Shown here in pieces: positions 27,401 through 41,600 of a stretch of 64,000 bases of DNA. This DNA is from Tubiluchus corallicola. Taxonomy: Eukaryota; Priapulida; Priapulimorpha; Priapulimorphida; Tubiluchidae. Position 1 is the stretch's first letter. Every line of letters starts with the position of its first letter. The notes beneath the pieces were generated by a model. That model was not told where the DNA came from, made no database searches, and was given only the letters and a program-made list of their open reading frames with translations. The stretch is from the NCBI GenBank assembly GCA_030141605.1, contig JAQGDQ010000042.1, forward strand, positions 620,001-684,000, read 5' to 3'. Made by a program: the position numbers and the translations under genes.

Positions 27401-30400
27401 TGAAGCTACAAAACAAGAGTATAACCCAAAAACTAGTTAAATATTGGTAAAGTGAACAACAACTGTCGTCACCATATGTACAATTAGCTCTGTGATAAAA
27501 ATAACCTACGAAATGTGTGTTTAATGACTGTACGTACGAGATTTTTCGCAAGCCATTCATTTTCTGCTACCAAACTTTCTTCCGTTCGAGCTTTCTTACT
27601 AACCGGTTCTTCTTCTGATGATGGTGGCGGACGACGTGTACCCTAAATAAAAAATTAACCAGACACTAATAATTACAATGAAAAAATGTTTAAATTTTTG
27701 TCAGGTTTGCTAAAATTTCAACCTAAAATTTGCAAGGACCTATTTTGTTACACTCTTATTATTGTTTTTTTGGCACAGCCATCACAACTGTCAAAGTGAT
27801 AAATAAAATGAATAAATACAGAACTAGTGTAAAAAATGCCCCTTAACTTAGCTAAAAAGCTTTTCTAAGAGTTGCCCAGTCAATTTTGTAAAGAACTGAT
27901 AGCCAGGTATAGCAGGTCATTACGAAATGCTGGGTATTTAAAATGACAAGAAATTTCAGTTAAAACTTACCTGCTGAGGTGGAGGTGGGGGTTGACTAGG
28001 CGGAACTGGTTGTGGGCGTGGTGGCATTGGTACAAATCCCATTCCTTGCGGCATTCCCATACTTGGCTGGGGTCTCATCTGGGGTACAGCCATCATTGGG
28101 GGACCACCGCCAGGTTGTGGAGCCATCATCACCATTGGGGGTCGAGGAGCCATTGGTGGATTAGGCGGCATTGGTGGGTGTCTTAACGGTGCAGGAGGAG
28201 GAGGTGGCAAACTCATTCCAGGGGGTTGCTGCGGAACAGGCGGAGCAGGCTGAGGAGGTTTAGGTGGCTGAGGAGGTACAACTGGTATCGTAGGAGGAGA
28301 AGGCGGTCGAGGAAGTTGCTTCACATTCTGTTGTCCTTTGGGTACCTCCGACGGTCCGATCTTCTCTTTCTCTTCATCTGGTACTAAGCCTTTAATTTTG
28401 TGTATAGCGGCAATCTGTTCCTCAATAGTGATGTGAGCACGGGCAGCCCGGGAGGTGGATTCCATGCTTGCCGTGTGCCCATCCCAGGTAACCTTTTCAT
28501 CTTGTTTCACATCTTCTTCACCGATTTTCTTTCCAATCTGTGTTTCTTCACCGCCCACACCAAAGATATCAGTACGCCTTTCAGCCATTTTTTTCAAAGT
28601 TGTCTCGATGGCACTACCACCCGGAAATACTTCTTCTTGCAGCTCACGAGCCTTTTGCTTCTGTTCCTGAAGTAATCCTGAAAAGTGCAGGCATTAAAGA
28701 ACTTTCAACTTTGAAATCCAAAAAAGTTTTTACTAAAAAACAAATGACATCACGAAGTCAAAACAGATTTTAGATAAGTAAGTATTAAGGTCTTTCATTC
28801 TCATAAAAAAGTTTTCATTCTCCATGGCTACTTTACAATAAGAAACTATTAAACTACAATAAGAAATTGAAAAAATATTTAAACAAGCTGATTTACAACA
28901 TTTCAATTACAAATTCAGTTGCTAATAAACTTACAATACATCAACTAAAAACTTTAATTAAAACAAATCATTAGATACTAAAAGATGTATTAAACAGAGT
29001 AAAATTTTTGTATTAAATATATTTGAAACGGCAATAAAAACAAAATAAAGAGAAGTAGAAGATAAAATATTAATGATAATATACATAAAGAACACATTTA
29101 CTTATAAAAGCATTAGCTGCTCTTTGTATCTTCAATTTGGGTCTAGCAAACGTGCATTTCCTGTGTCTAAGACGTCCGTTTATCTTTCAGATAGACATCC
29201 GAGTGAGTAACTCAGTCCGTCAAAAAGTTGTGTGCAAAATGAATTAAACGAAAATGGACAGTTCCAAAAATGACAACTGAAAAATGGCACAGACTTTCTG
29301 AAATCTTGCCGATATATTTTTCAAATTTGTGTTTCACGTCTTTAATATCAGTGACGTTTATACAGTTAGGACTCTGCGATTTACTTTAACCAATTGCTTT
29401 TTTAAATTGCTAATAAGTACTTTTAGATAAGGATTAAAGCTGAAGAGTGTGTATTTATGCAATGCAGCGATGATAGTGTTTTCTGAGTATTGTCAGGACC
29501 AAAGTTTAATTACAAAAGCACATACCAATACGAATATGATCTTGCATTTTATGAGCAGGTATCTTCTCCCCAGTAATAGGTGAGATGAGATACTGTTCTC
29601 CCACCATTGGTGCTGCATCCAACTTTGGTGCTGAAAAAATACACAAATACACTGTTCATAGACTGTCAAATATAAAAAAATTGCTAAACAGTAAAATATC
29701 AGGACTTTTGCAAACATAACTATGTTGACTAAATATTTGAATTAAGTCAAAAGAAGGGCCTAAAAACCAATACCAAAACCGAAAAAAACATTTAATGCAA
29801 CTTGTAAACTAAAGCAAATATGAACAGTTGTGCGACACTTCCAACAGCACACACCTTTTGGATTGTAATCTTTTCTGACCAATGCTGGATTAGGAAGAGG
29901 TGGTTGGGGAGGAGGTGCAGGTTCTTTGGGTGGCGGTGGCGCTGGAGCTGAACGCAGTGGTGGAACAGGGAAATCTTCTTCTTCTTCACTTGACTCCTGT
30001 TCCATGTCCTGGAAATACAATATACTTCATAACTGAAAAGGAACCAAATTCTGAAATTTTTCCACCATATCTTAAGTGGAAGAAATTTCTAAAAAAAACA
30101 ATTTTTCGTCACTATTTGTTGTACAACAAAACTCTATCCCGCTTTTACTTGAGTAACCTCAGTCAGTTCGTAATAAATACACAAATACTAAACAATCTTG
30201 CAGATGTGTAGTTATACCATTGCACTTATGTATGCAGTAGCAGAGGCAAAACAAATAATAAAGCAACATATTCTTATCATTTGCGCACATTTTTCTGGTT
30301 TATTACAGCAGTTTTTAAGTGACTACTAGTGGGCTAGCGTTTTTGTTTGTGTCTACATACAGCAGATTAAAGTGACACTTACCTAGTATCCGGAATGCGT

Positions 30401-33400
30401 TATGTGTTATTCACCTGTGGGATAGCTGATTATAAAAAAATCAATAGGAAATAGCTACAGAAAAAATAATGCATAACTCAGCTAATTATTTTGCACTGAA
30501 GTGCTATAGGAAGATGCTATATTTACACTAACGTACCTGTATTTGGGTGTTAGTTTCTTTTCCAGGTGGTTTCTCTACCTGTATGTGTTCAACTGGACCT
30601 TCGCTGTCTGTATCACTTTCCTCCTCTTCTTCCTCTTCATCACTAGCAACATCCATCTCGTCAGCATCACCTTGGGCCTGTACCGCAAACATTCAACAAC
30701 TCTTTAAGTTTTTAATAAACATAAAACATTTTCTGCTGCTGCAAGTTTTTTGCAATCTCCAATATTGGCTACTTATGTCTGGGAAATGGCACCTTGAACA
30801 AAAGTTTTACAATCATCAGAAAGTAAGATAAATAAATAGTTGTTAATTTCAGAAATTGGAAACAGTTGGCTGTAAAATGGAAAATATGTCTCTTTATTCT
30901 TTAACTAGTTAATGGCAATAGAAAAGGTCAGGTCTGCATTCAACTTAAGACATGACCAGCCTCAGTGTTTATTAAAGTTTTTTAACTGAAAATTTAATTT
31001 CAAATTTTATTATGTAAAACTATAACTGTCAAACAGAATAAGATGGCTTCACCTGTCATTGTCATCACAGTCATAATCAGCAAACTATGAGGAAAAAACA
31101 ATTCCAGTAAAACCAAAACAAACAAATAAACAAACAAGCTACAACTGCAACAACAACCATCACCAAGATCGCAACGATAACGATAATAACAACACAATAA
31201 CAGCAACACAAATGCACTAATTATAAAATCCAGTAGTTATTTGAAACCCCTACATTTGAAAGTAAAAACCCCACAACAGCATTTTGCGATTCAATCCACG
31301 GTAAATAATGCAAGATCAGTCCACGTGTCTCATTTGCTTTACCTTACACATTTAACTAATGGCATTAGCTAATTTCATTATCAGAAACAACCATTATCGA
31401 TGAATCAGTGACGTAAGATTAATAGCTAGGCATCCCATAATTCTCCTAGCAAGAGGTCTCTGAAATACAACTTGAAATTAAACAATTCTCATTTGCCCTG
31501 ACAAAGAAGCGATTTTTCTGGTGGTCAACATTACTTTATTAACCAGGACCAGGACTGAAAGTCAATGTATTTATTTATTTAATGACGTAAATTACTTTAT
31601 CATTATGCTGCCAGAAGCAGTACATTTTTTTGCCAACATACTTTCATAATTTGACTGTCACTAGTTTTTTCCATTTAAAATAAATTTTGTAGTTTTATCT
31701 GTTTTTTGGAACTTCCTTATATATAGCTCCAGATGTTTTTGTATTCGAGCAACGTAAGCAGACGGTTGCTGGGAGACTGCGGGAGATTTCTGTTTATCCA
31801 TTTTAGCTCCTTGTAGAAATCTTCAGCTCAATACGCATGCGTGCTCTTACGGGGTCAACAACAATCACATGACATGGCTGTGTAGTTGCTTTCTGTACAT
31901 GGCATGGAACGCACGTTTACGAGTGAAGAGCGAAATCACTTATTTAGAATTTTATGCTAAAAAGTAGCCTTCGAGTTCGAGAAACGAATTTCTGGTTTTC
32001 AGCGAGTTGAGTGGTAATTCTTACTAAAGAATTACTTGTTGGCGACTGTAGTTTAATCTCAACGGCAACTTATCAGAAAGATCGTGCAAAAATTCCGTTA
32101 TTCTTACTTGGCAAATCAACGACAAATTTATCGGATTCGCAGAAACTGCCGAAGTTTATGTGATAAACGTCACAATATTTGTGTTTCACGGTACACAAAA
32201 CTAAATGACAACATAAAAAACGTGAATTACCATATCCCATTACAACCGAGACTCTTGAGCACAATGAATGAAAAACGGGAGCATCTTTACAAAATACTTG
32301 TTATTGGTGAATTAGGTGTTGGCAAAACTTCTATAATAAAGCGTTATGTTCACCAGTTCTTCTCACAACATTACCGTGCAACGATTGGTGTAGATTTTGC
32401 ATTAAAAGTTATAAACTGGGATGCAGACACGCTAGTCAGACTTCAGTTATGGGACATTGCAGGCCAAGAAAGATTTGGGAATATGACACGAGTATACTAT
32501 AAAGAAGCTGTAGGAGCTTTTATTGTGTTTGATGTAACACGAGGGTCTACATTTGAAGCTGTCCAAAAATGGAAAAACGATTTGGATAGTAAAGTGCAGC
32601 TACCTGACAGTACTCCAGTGCCTTGTGTTCTTTTAGCAAACAAGTGTGACCAGGAAAAAGACGGTCTTGTTAGTAATTCCAGCCAAATGGATGAGTATTG
32701 CAAAGAAAAAGGTTTTATTGGATGGTTTGAGACTTCAGCAAAGGAAAATATCAATATCGATGAGGCAGCAAGGTTTCTTGTCACTCGAATATTAGCCAAC
32801 GACAAAGCACTAAACTATGAAGACTCATTTCAAGATCCCGATAAGATCACTATAGATGGAGGCAGCAAATTAGTAGGAGGCGAAAAGAAGGGAAACTGTT
32901 GCAGTTAATTTTGTTGTCTGTGCAAATACTTAGATCTGTTCAAAGTCACTGGAAGACTGTTAATTAAATGAATGCAAAAACTTATAATGGATACTGGGTA
33001 GACATTGTTAGTGATGGTGAAAGATTTTAGAATCCAAAACAGTTTGAGCCGAATGTTATACATACCGTCTTGTTAATGTACAGTACGGCACTTTTATAAT
33101 TATTGCGTTGCATTGTGGATTTGTAAATTTTACATATTCAATTGACATAAATTAATAGCCTGAAAACTGTACTGTCATGTGATATGCAAGTATTATAGTC
33201 AAGCTGTTGATATCAAAACTGACTATAGTAATTTATTTTTTGTAAATTACAATATTGGGGCTTTAATAAATATTTTAAATTATAAATAAAAGCAGGCATA
33301 AGGTATAAAAGCTGGCTGAAATTTGAATTTTTAACTTTATTTAACTTATGTAAACAGTATTGATTATAGTATAATATTTTTTTTAGTCTGGGAATGAATA

Positions 33401-35629
33401 AGTGAATCATTGTGCATAATTTTAAATGAACCTTAAATTATGAAATCACTTTTTATTAGTTTCTGAAAACTTAGTTTATGCATTTTGATATGAAATGCTG
33501 TAGTTGAGGCCTATTGTTCAATACATTTAAACTAATCGTGTTCAAAATTTTATTATTAGCCTATCATTTATAAATCTGTGTTACAGCTGAGTAGCTGCCA
33601 GAAAAGTTAAATTACTGTAAATTTACTTTTAGAAATCTGTTTTTAGCAAATGAAGTACCCAGTCCATAAAAGGAACTTTTGTGAGATTGACATATGGGAT
33701 AATACAAGAAGGTGAAACTATACTTAGTAGGTGATTCTGTCCAGAGACAGTTTGAATATTCAATGTCTTTTTACTAGTCGACATTTTGATATTCTATTCA
33801 TTCCATTTATAAAATTTTATGGTTGTTTGAGATAGTGAAAATGTATGCAAATGTGAAAAATGACGCAATAAATAGTGTAAGTTTAAAAATCACCAGTTTG
33901 CATTTATGTTATTGATGTAACTGTGCTAGGTTAGTTTATTCTTTAAAATCAGGGTAAGCCCACATTAGATGGCAAATCGAATAATAATGTGAATGCACAA
34001 AATTTGCCACTCCAAATATAAGTGCAAAATGTTTTAATACCAAGTTTTCAACCCAAGGTATTCATAACAGCATTTAAAAAGTCAAAAGTGCATTTATTAT
34101 AATTTACATGAAGAAAAATCATGGTACCGTTTACTTACAGAACATTTCTTATAGCACAATTTTTTTTCTGTTATACTAATTGCTGGGTAAAGTGCTTCAA
34201 GCACTTGAGTCTGGAAATTGTCAGGATGACCAAAGATGGCTAGGGAAATTTCTGATAAGGAAGCAATGCGAAAGCTTGATCTTTGTAAGCTTGTGCAAGA
34301 ACTAAGTAACTTGTTAGTTCAATATATTCTCTAAGCACGTTTGTGTCCATAGGTAAAATTTAAATTAATGCCAGATGACTTGTACGCAGCAACTAACCAA
34401 ACGTCTTAAAAACAGAGTACCAATCATTTAACAGTTTTTGGAATGCACATGTAATGTACATAATACATACGCAAAAATGTCTAATTTACGCTTAAAATAT
34501 AAGTACTTGTCGTAAAAAAATATTGTTATTAGTACTAGTCGTGTTCATTTTCATATCAGTTCACCATATAGGTGTTTTACTTTTAGAGGATAAAAGTCCA
34601 ACCAGTTTGGTTTTCTCACCTCTGGTAGCACGTCTACCAAACGCATAGTTTAATTACATACTTTCGAATATCAAATTCTGAGTTTATGTGAAATTACTTG
34701 ACATCATGAAATTTAATTTCACTGCTTAGCCTTTAACACTTTAGGGGAGCATAGTTTTGTTTCTTCAATGCATATTCAGCACAATTTTACAACGTTTTGA
34801 TAAATTTGCTACTGGCTAGTAGGCTAAACATTTGGAGCATTACGGCGAGGAGATAAGATATATGTAGCAAGTTTTTGTGTGCAGTCTGATACCACAACAT
34901 ACCATTGTAATTTACCACACATTTATTTTGTAAAACTTATGTACTTTATTCCAAGCTGTCATCGTCATCTTGTTCTTACTTAACTTCCGCTGTACCAGGA
35001 ATGGATTCCCCCGAGAATTTCCTCTATACTTAAACAGCATTAATATCACAAATTCACAGGAAGTTTGACATGTAAAAATTCCACTGATGTTTGATTACGC
35101 ATAGAGAAGCTGGCTTTCTGATAGTTTAATTTTGACTAATCTAAATCCTAAAGCCAACTTCAAGCTTTCCAGCAATACACCCATATCAAATCAAATCAAA
35201 TCATTTATTTTTTTATCCCAATAACAATATAAATAAAAATAGATATAAATAAGAAAAGCCAAACAAAAGGGAAGGGGTGGCGAAAAACATTTGTTATCGA
35301 ATCAGCCACCCCAAACCGAGTATTAAATTATTATTGTGCAATTTCTAATTTTTAACTAAAGAGAACGGAAGTAAACTCCGTTCCTACATGTAGCAACAGC
35401 CGCCATTAGGCAATTTAAATGCGTAGATAATGAAAAATGCGATGCATAACCTCAGAAGGGGTTAGCTACTAGTCTAGCAGCACTCAAATGGGCCAACATA
35501 AAAGCAGTCGTAGACCATTGTCCAAACTAGACGACCGTACTTTTCATTGGAGGATGGCAATTTATGAAACACGGATGAAGATGACGTCAACTGCTGCTGC
35601 TGCTACTGCTGCTGCCACTGCCACTACCA

Positions 35630-35666
<37 letters not shown>

Positions 35667-38600
35667 GACTGCTATTACTACTACTACTCCTGTTGCTACT
35701 GCTTCTACTGCTACTGTTACTACAACTACCACTACAAACAATTTTCCAACAGCAGCTCAAGGAATTATTAAAAAAGAACACGAAATTGTGTTAAACTAAA
35801 CCTCGTTTTCCACAATTGCTTCTTGTTGATTTTGCAGAAAATAAACTGAATACATTAAGTGTTCAAAATACGCAGTCGAGTTTAGTTTCATAAAATTAAC
35901 CGTTTACTTAATTTAGTGAAGACATAATATTGCCATCCACGGCGTTTCAGAACTTGAATTTTGCCTAGTACTACTACTACTACTGCTATTTTATGATAGT
36001 TATAATAAACAACTATCATGGATCAAGTACTGGAAAGGTTTAACGTCTATTCCAATTCTACCGTCGATTACGCAGGTTTAACTCGATCACACTCATTAAC
36101 ACAAGCCCAGTTTACATTCAAAATTCAATGCAGGTAAACATACAATAATTACCAATACCTTGGGCGAACCTAAGCAGTGTTGAATAATAGAAGCACCTAC
36201 TATGTATGATAGCAGGTATCCTGTGGATTGTATCGGAACACCAACGATGGTCTTTCTATGCCTGTGAAATGACTTTGTCTGTGGCCTGTCTAGTGGTCTA
36301 TTTGACCTCGCTAAAAGTGCTGTAAAGCAAGGTGCAATGTAATAAGATGTGGTAACTTTAATAATTCACTTCTTGCAGTACATTATTTGTTTTTCTATAT
36401 ATAGTCGCTCCAAATAAGGCCAGTGAAAGCAATGGAAACGCATTTATGAATATAATAACAATATATTAATATAATATGAATATAATATAACAATAGAGAC
36501 AGACAGAATTCGCTAGAGGAAGTGAATTTGTTGTAGTAACAGCAACGAAAAACAATTTCTTGTAGCTAGCTTGAAAATCTTTTCCAATAACTTTACGAGT
36601 AATCTGAACTTCAAAGAAAAAACCCGAACGAAAAAAATGACTTCATAGACTACTTGTCTCGCGCCCAAGCAACTTGCCAATGTGAAAATAGGCAAGCAAC
36701 AACAAAAAGGACTTCTAGGAAAATTGTCTAGGAACAAATAAAGAAAGCTCATGATAACACATTTAAGTTTAACACCAAAAGAAGTTTAATGTATCAGTTT
36801 CGGATGATTTTGTCCGAGTAAGGAGCTCAGCAGCGGCTGTAAACTTTTCTTCTATTTACTGTAATTATTAGGATGATAATTTGCGTAAACGCGGATCTTA
36901 TAGGAATGTAGTTGTTCGAGTTGTTTTGCTGCAGTTCACGCGTGACTGTCAATACCCAGAATATTTCGCAAATTCACAGTCCCTGTAGTCACACTCAGGA
37001 CAAGTTTCCGGTTGATAAGGAACGCTACTTAGGCCAGATCAAACCGATCCTGTGCCTAAATCCATCAACAGAGGCGCTCTATCAGCTCAAAGTGCAAGAA
37101 ATGATCGACCAGTCCAATCAACATACTGTTAGCATAAGAATGGTATTCAGTAGCTTAAGCAAAATTCACACAAACTCGATCAACACTCAGTGAAAAGTAA
37201 TGCTTGTCAAAATGTCACACTGACTAACAGGGACTGTAAAGGCTGTAACCACAGATTCACGAAAGAGAGCCGACGATGTTTAACTTCGTAAAAACTGTAA
37301 ATTTATACATCTGTGCTGTCTTTTGTGAGTATAAATGCCACAATGTGTATTTGCATATGGAGCAAATTAAATAGCAAATTATGGCGGTGAAAATGCAAAA
37401 GTTTGAAGATTCCTCCTAATAATGACTACATTATTTCAGTTCATTTTCTGGATCACTAATCCTGCGTCTAGCTTCACTTCCTAATATAGGGCACTCATTG
37501 TCATGTAATTCTTTTATTGTTGTTTCTAGCGAGGCGAAGGAACTTTGCATTCGGAATGCATTTCTATTTAGAATAAACTGCCCTTTCAAAGAGAGAAAGG
37601 CTTTCTCTCCAATAAGCAACGTGCACAAACTTGCTCATTTGAGTTAGTTCTTTGCTGAGTTGGTTCCACTTCAAATATGGAATAGCTAGTAAAAACAAGA
37701 AGCGACGAGCTTTGTGTTCTACGCAGATAAGGGATTTGTGGCACTTTGCCGACATTTTTCCCGTCTGATGTAATTAATGGAATTTTAAAACTCGGCGACT
37801 GATTGTAGCAGTAAATCACGGTTTTTATTCTACACTGAATTGTTTGAGCGATGACCAGTCATTTCCTTAATCTCTGAACTCGCTGTCTCTATGTGCCACA
37901 AAAAATTCTGCTTAAATATACTTAAGAACTTATCTTTTCGGGGTGGGGGTGGCGGAACCTTGACATTTAATCATTATCATACAATCATCACTTACCAGCA
38001 AGACAGAGCTTAGGGACATCACTTTATCGTGATATTTATTTCTTGTATGTTACGTATGCCAATCACATCTCTCTCATACAAGAACCATGCACTTGTGTGC
38101 TTCTGTCATTGACTGCCTTGAAGTGAACCAAGGTCATAAAATCTTCAGCAAACTTGCCACCTAGCTCTAATGCTAGTTTGCACAAAGTAATTGACCTTGC
38201 GACTCAAAAACCTATTTAAAACTTGTCTACTCAAAGAAAAAATAATAAAAACTTATTGACCTGTACCCTGATGTCATTACTTGCTCATCAAAAATCACTT
38301 GTTTCATACGCACCAGGATAAAATATTTCAGCTTTAGTTTAACACTGGAAAAGCAAAATGAAATCATTAATTCTATAAATATGTTCTTCAATATTCGATT
38401 ACAAACTTATAATTTTATTAAAACTTGAACGTATTTGTTATCGGTTAAATACAGCGGCTGTGGCTCAATTCAGACGATCTCTAATCAATGGCCAGAAATC
38501 GATCTTTAGGTATTAGCGCGCCGCTAGTCCTGGAATCAATAAGGTGTACAATAAACTTGGACAACGTTGAAAGCATGCACGTGCTACAACATCACAGCTC

Positions 38601-41600
38601 GTAGTAATTAGTGAATAATTGTGAAACACAGCACAAAAGTGAATAATCAAACTTTGAGGTGCAGTAGTCAAATCTTTGATAAACCTTCATTATTAGCAAC
38701 TGTGGCATAACTTGAGGAGTGGCATAAATTCTTGCTCACTCTCGGAATTTACTTCAAATCAAATCTACTATCATTCATTAGGTTAGTGTGAAAATTTAGA
38801 AAAATGAAGTAACTGATTCTCAAACTTAACAACAAAACAAAAACACATGGACTCCCAATTACCGTGATGACAAGCCGAGGTACGCACTCTCTCGTTTGTT
38901 CACAATGATTACATAAATAATACAATATTCATTCATTCAAACAAAAGTGCCCTTATGTGGTGTATTTTAAATCATCGGCTATTTGATCAATGGTGTATGG
39001 GGGCGTACACACGTCAGACACAGCGCTACGCAAAAAAAGGAAAATGACATAATTTATATGGAACTTTGAAGATGAATGCAGATAAAATAAATTATCAAGA
39101 CGATTTTTCGAAAGCGCAATAGGAATGGCACAATTAAGAAGCGACGAGAAGGAGCGAGATTCCTAAACATGTATTTCCACAGGACAACAAATTCACCGAT
39201 ATTACACAAAATAGTGGGGCAGAATAAATAGAATTATACGTACGTATGTACATTGATAAGAACCCACTAATGAGAAAATACCAAGATGCATCAGACAAAA
39301 GGAGAGTTGCAAAGAAGAGACCCAGTTTCAACATTACTTTCAAAAAACTTTTCACTATAATGAAGGTTAAAGCGGCGTCGTTATGTAGCGCAGTGGATAT
39401 TTTTCCTAAAAGGGCTTTGAAAAAGCAAGGAAGATCAAATAAATCAGAGCAAACATTGCACAAATAGTTTGGCTATGGTATTTACAAGGCTATAAAAATC
39501 AGATAGCAATAGAACAAGAACAACTGGTGTTACTGAGTGTCATTTAGCGTTTTTTGGACTTTAAAGCCGTTACTACGTTAAAAATGCTAGTTATTTCATG
39601 AACCAAAATACCAAATCCATCTGTAGATTGTCGGAAAGCCAGGAATGTTATCCAAAACCGATTCATTCACGACGAATAGCACAATCGCGTCTAGACCTTT
39701 TCACGTTGTTTTTATCCAATATGTTCATATTGTCAGTTTTGCCATGGACGAATATCACGTATTTAATTTATCAAAAGCAAAGCGAGGTGCCTCAGAGTCA
39801 GCGCATCTACATTTTGTCTGTGAACGTTCATCTAGCTCGCATTTCAAAAATACGACATTGCAGTATACTAAGTTAATGTGACATTGCGGTATACTAAGTT
39901 AAATAAAGAAATGCATTACTACTGATCATACAATTAATATGATAGCATCACATTTATTAGAAGTATTCTGATGACTCTGAATCATATTATAATTTACAAG
40001 TTTATGCTATATGCTACACATATACAAACTCAAAATCCAATGAGCTCAAAACAAACTCGTGCATATTAAAATGTACATATATGTATTAGGAAAAACCAAG
40101 TTTTTATTTTTTGGCAGTTCGTGGAACGAAAAAAGTTTCAATGTGAAAGGTTAGTCTGTTAATACTAATGCTGTGAGGTTATCAATTCTTATTTTACTGA
40201 TTTAGTCTGTGCTGGTCTTTGCAATAACTGGGACTATAATTGGTGCAACTGCGAACAATCAGCAAATAGAGAGGCAAAAGTGGTGTGACGGCAGCGGCAT
40301 CAAGATTCCTCTCTTTGCATGCATAGAGTAGCAAGTACAGCACCAGGCACCAGTAAGGATACTGAGTAGTAACTGCTCTGATTGTAGTGACTGGAGTCTG
40401 ACTGTGAGTGTAAGCAATCGCGTATTATTGTAAAAGTTTGGACGACTTCACAAAATGGTTTTGAAATTGTGGTTTATAATTCAATAACATTAGATATTTT
40501 ACTTAAAACATGTTTTTGTTTTAATAACTCATTCTGCACCGACTAGACTCGTAACTCAGGAAAGCTTAACAGGATCAGGCCCTAAAAAGTCACTGAATGC
40601 ATTGTGAGTTGTGATTGTATTGTCATGAGAACTTTAATCTCAAATTCGGCCAACAAGGGACTGTTCTTTCCTAAACTTTATTACTACACGAATAAAAATT
40701 GTGGCATTTTAGTCTCAAAATGCAGATTTTAATTATTAAAGGAACCTTAATGAGCTTCATTACTCATTAACTGTACTGTAAAATGTAGAGTGCTGCTGCT
40801 AAGAATCTCTTTTAATCTTACAGGGTTTGGCAACAAGTAATGACTAATGTTATATCATTTGCAAATGGAGGACAGCACACAAAATCAAAACAGCAGCGAG
40901 AGCTTACCATCCGAAAAAGGTGCCGATAAACACAGACTATGCATAGACTCTAAACTAGAAAATAGTGAACAAATTTTGTCTAAGAAACAGTTAAAAAGAA
41001 AGCTAAAGTTTGAAAGAATCAAAGCAGCAAAAAAAGCAAAGCGAAAAATTGAAAAATGCAAGGCAACAGTCACAAAAGTGCCTAAGCAAGTGGACACTAT
41101 AAGAGTGAGTAAGCTTGAAAAAAAGGAGCACATACGTAAAAAATTAGAAGATTCAATGATTTGTGGACAAAAAGTTGTTATTGATCTGAGTTGGACTAAT
41201 ACACTGAACGAGAAGGAACAACATAAGCTGGCAGGTCAGCTTGGCAGAGTTTATGGCAGCAACCGTGCCGCTACGCATTCTTGCCATCTATATTTCACTA
41301 GTTTATGTAAAGATAGTAGACTCTGGCAGACATGCACAAAGAAAAATGATGGATTTGAAAACTACATCATTGATACATACAGTAAAGGTATCTTAGACGT
41401 GTTCTCCAGAGACGAAGTTGTGTATTTGTCACCTGACTCTAAGAATGTACTTGACGAATTAAGAACAGACAAAGTGTATGTAATAGGTGGCATAGTTGAC
41501 GAAACAAAGCACAAAAACATGTCACTACACAAAGCTAATGCAAGTGATGTGTACACAGCTCGTTTACCAATTAGCGAATATCTCGTGGACTCTCATAGAG

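Noticed and set aside
28400-28773. Plus-strand frames over SF3A1 exon 11
   Set aside because: They are antisense shadows of the strongly supported SF3A1 coding exon.
36912-37193. 93-codon plus-strand frame in SF3A1 intron 7
   Set aside because: No recognisable domain, no start context or splice evidence, and of a length expected by chance.
39246-39467. Basic 73-codon frame (RRVAKKRPSF...)
   Set aside because: Lysine-rich composition only, no family motif, and an overlapping minus-strand frame is equally long.
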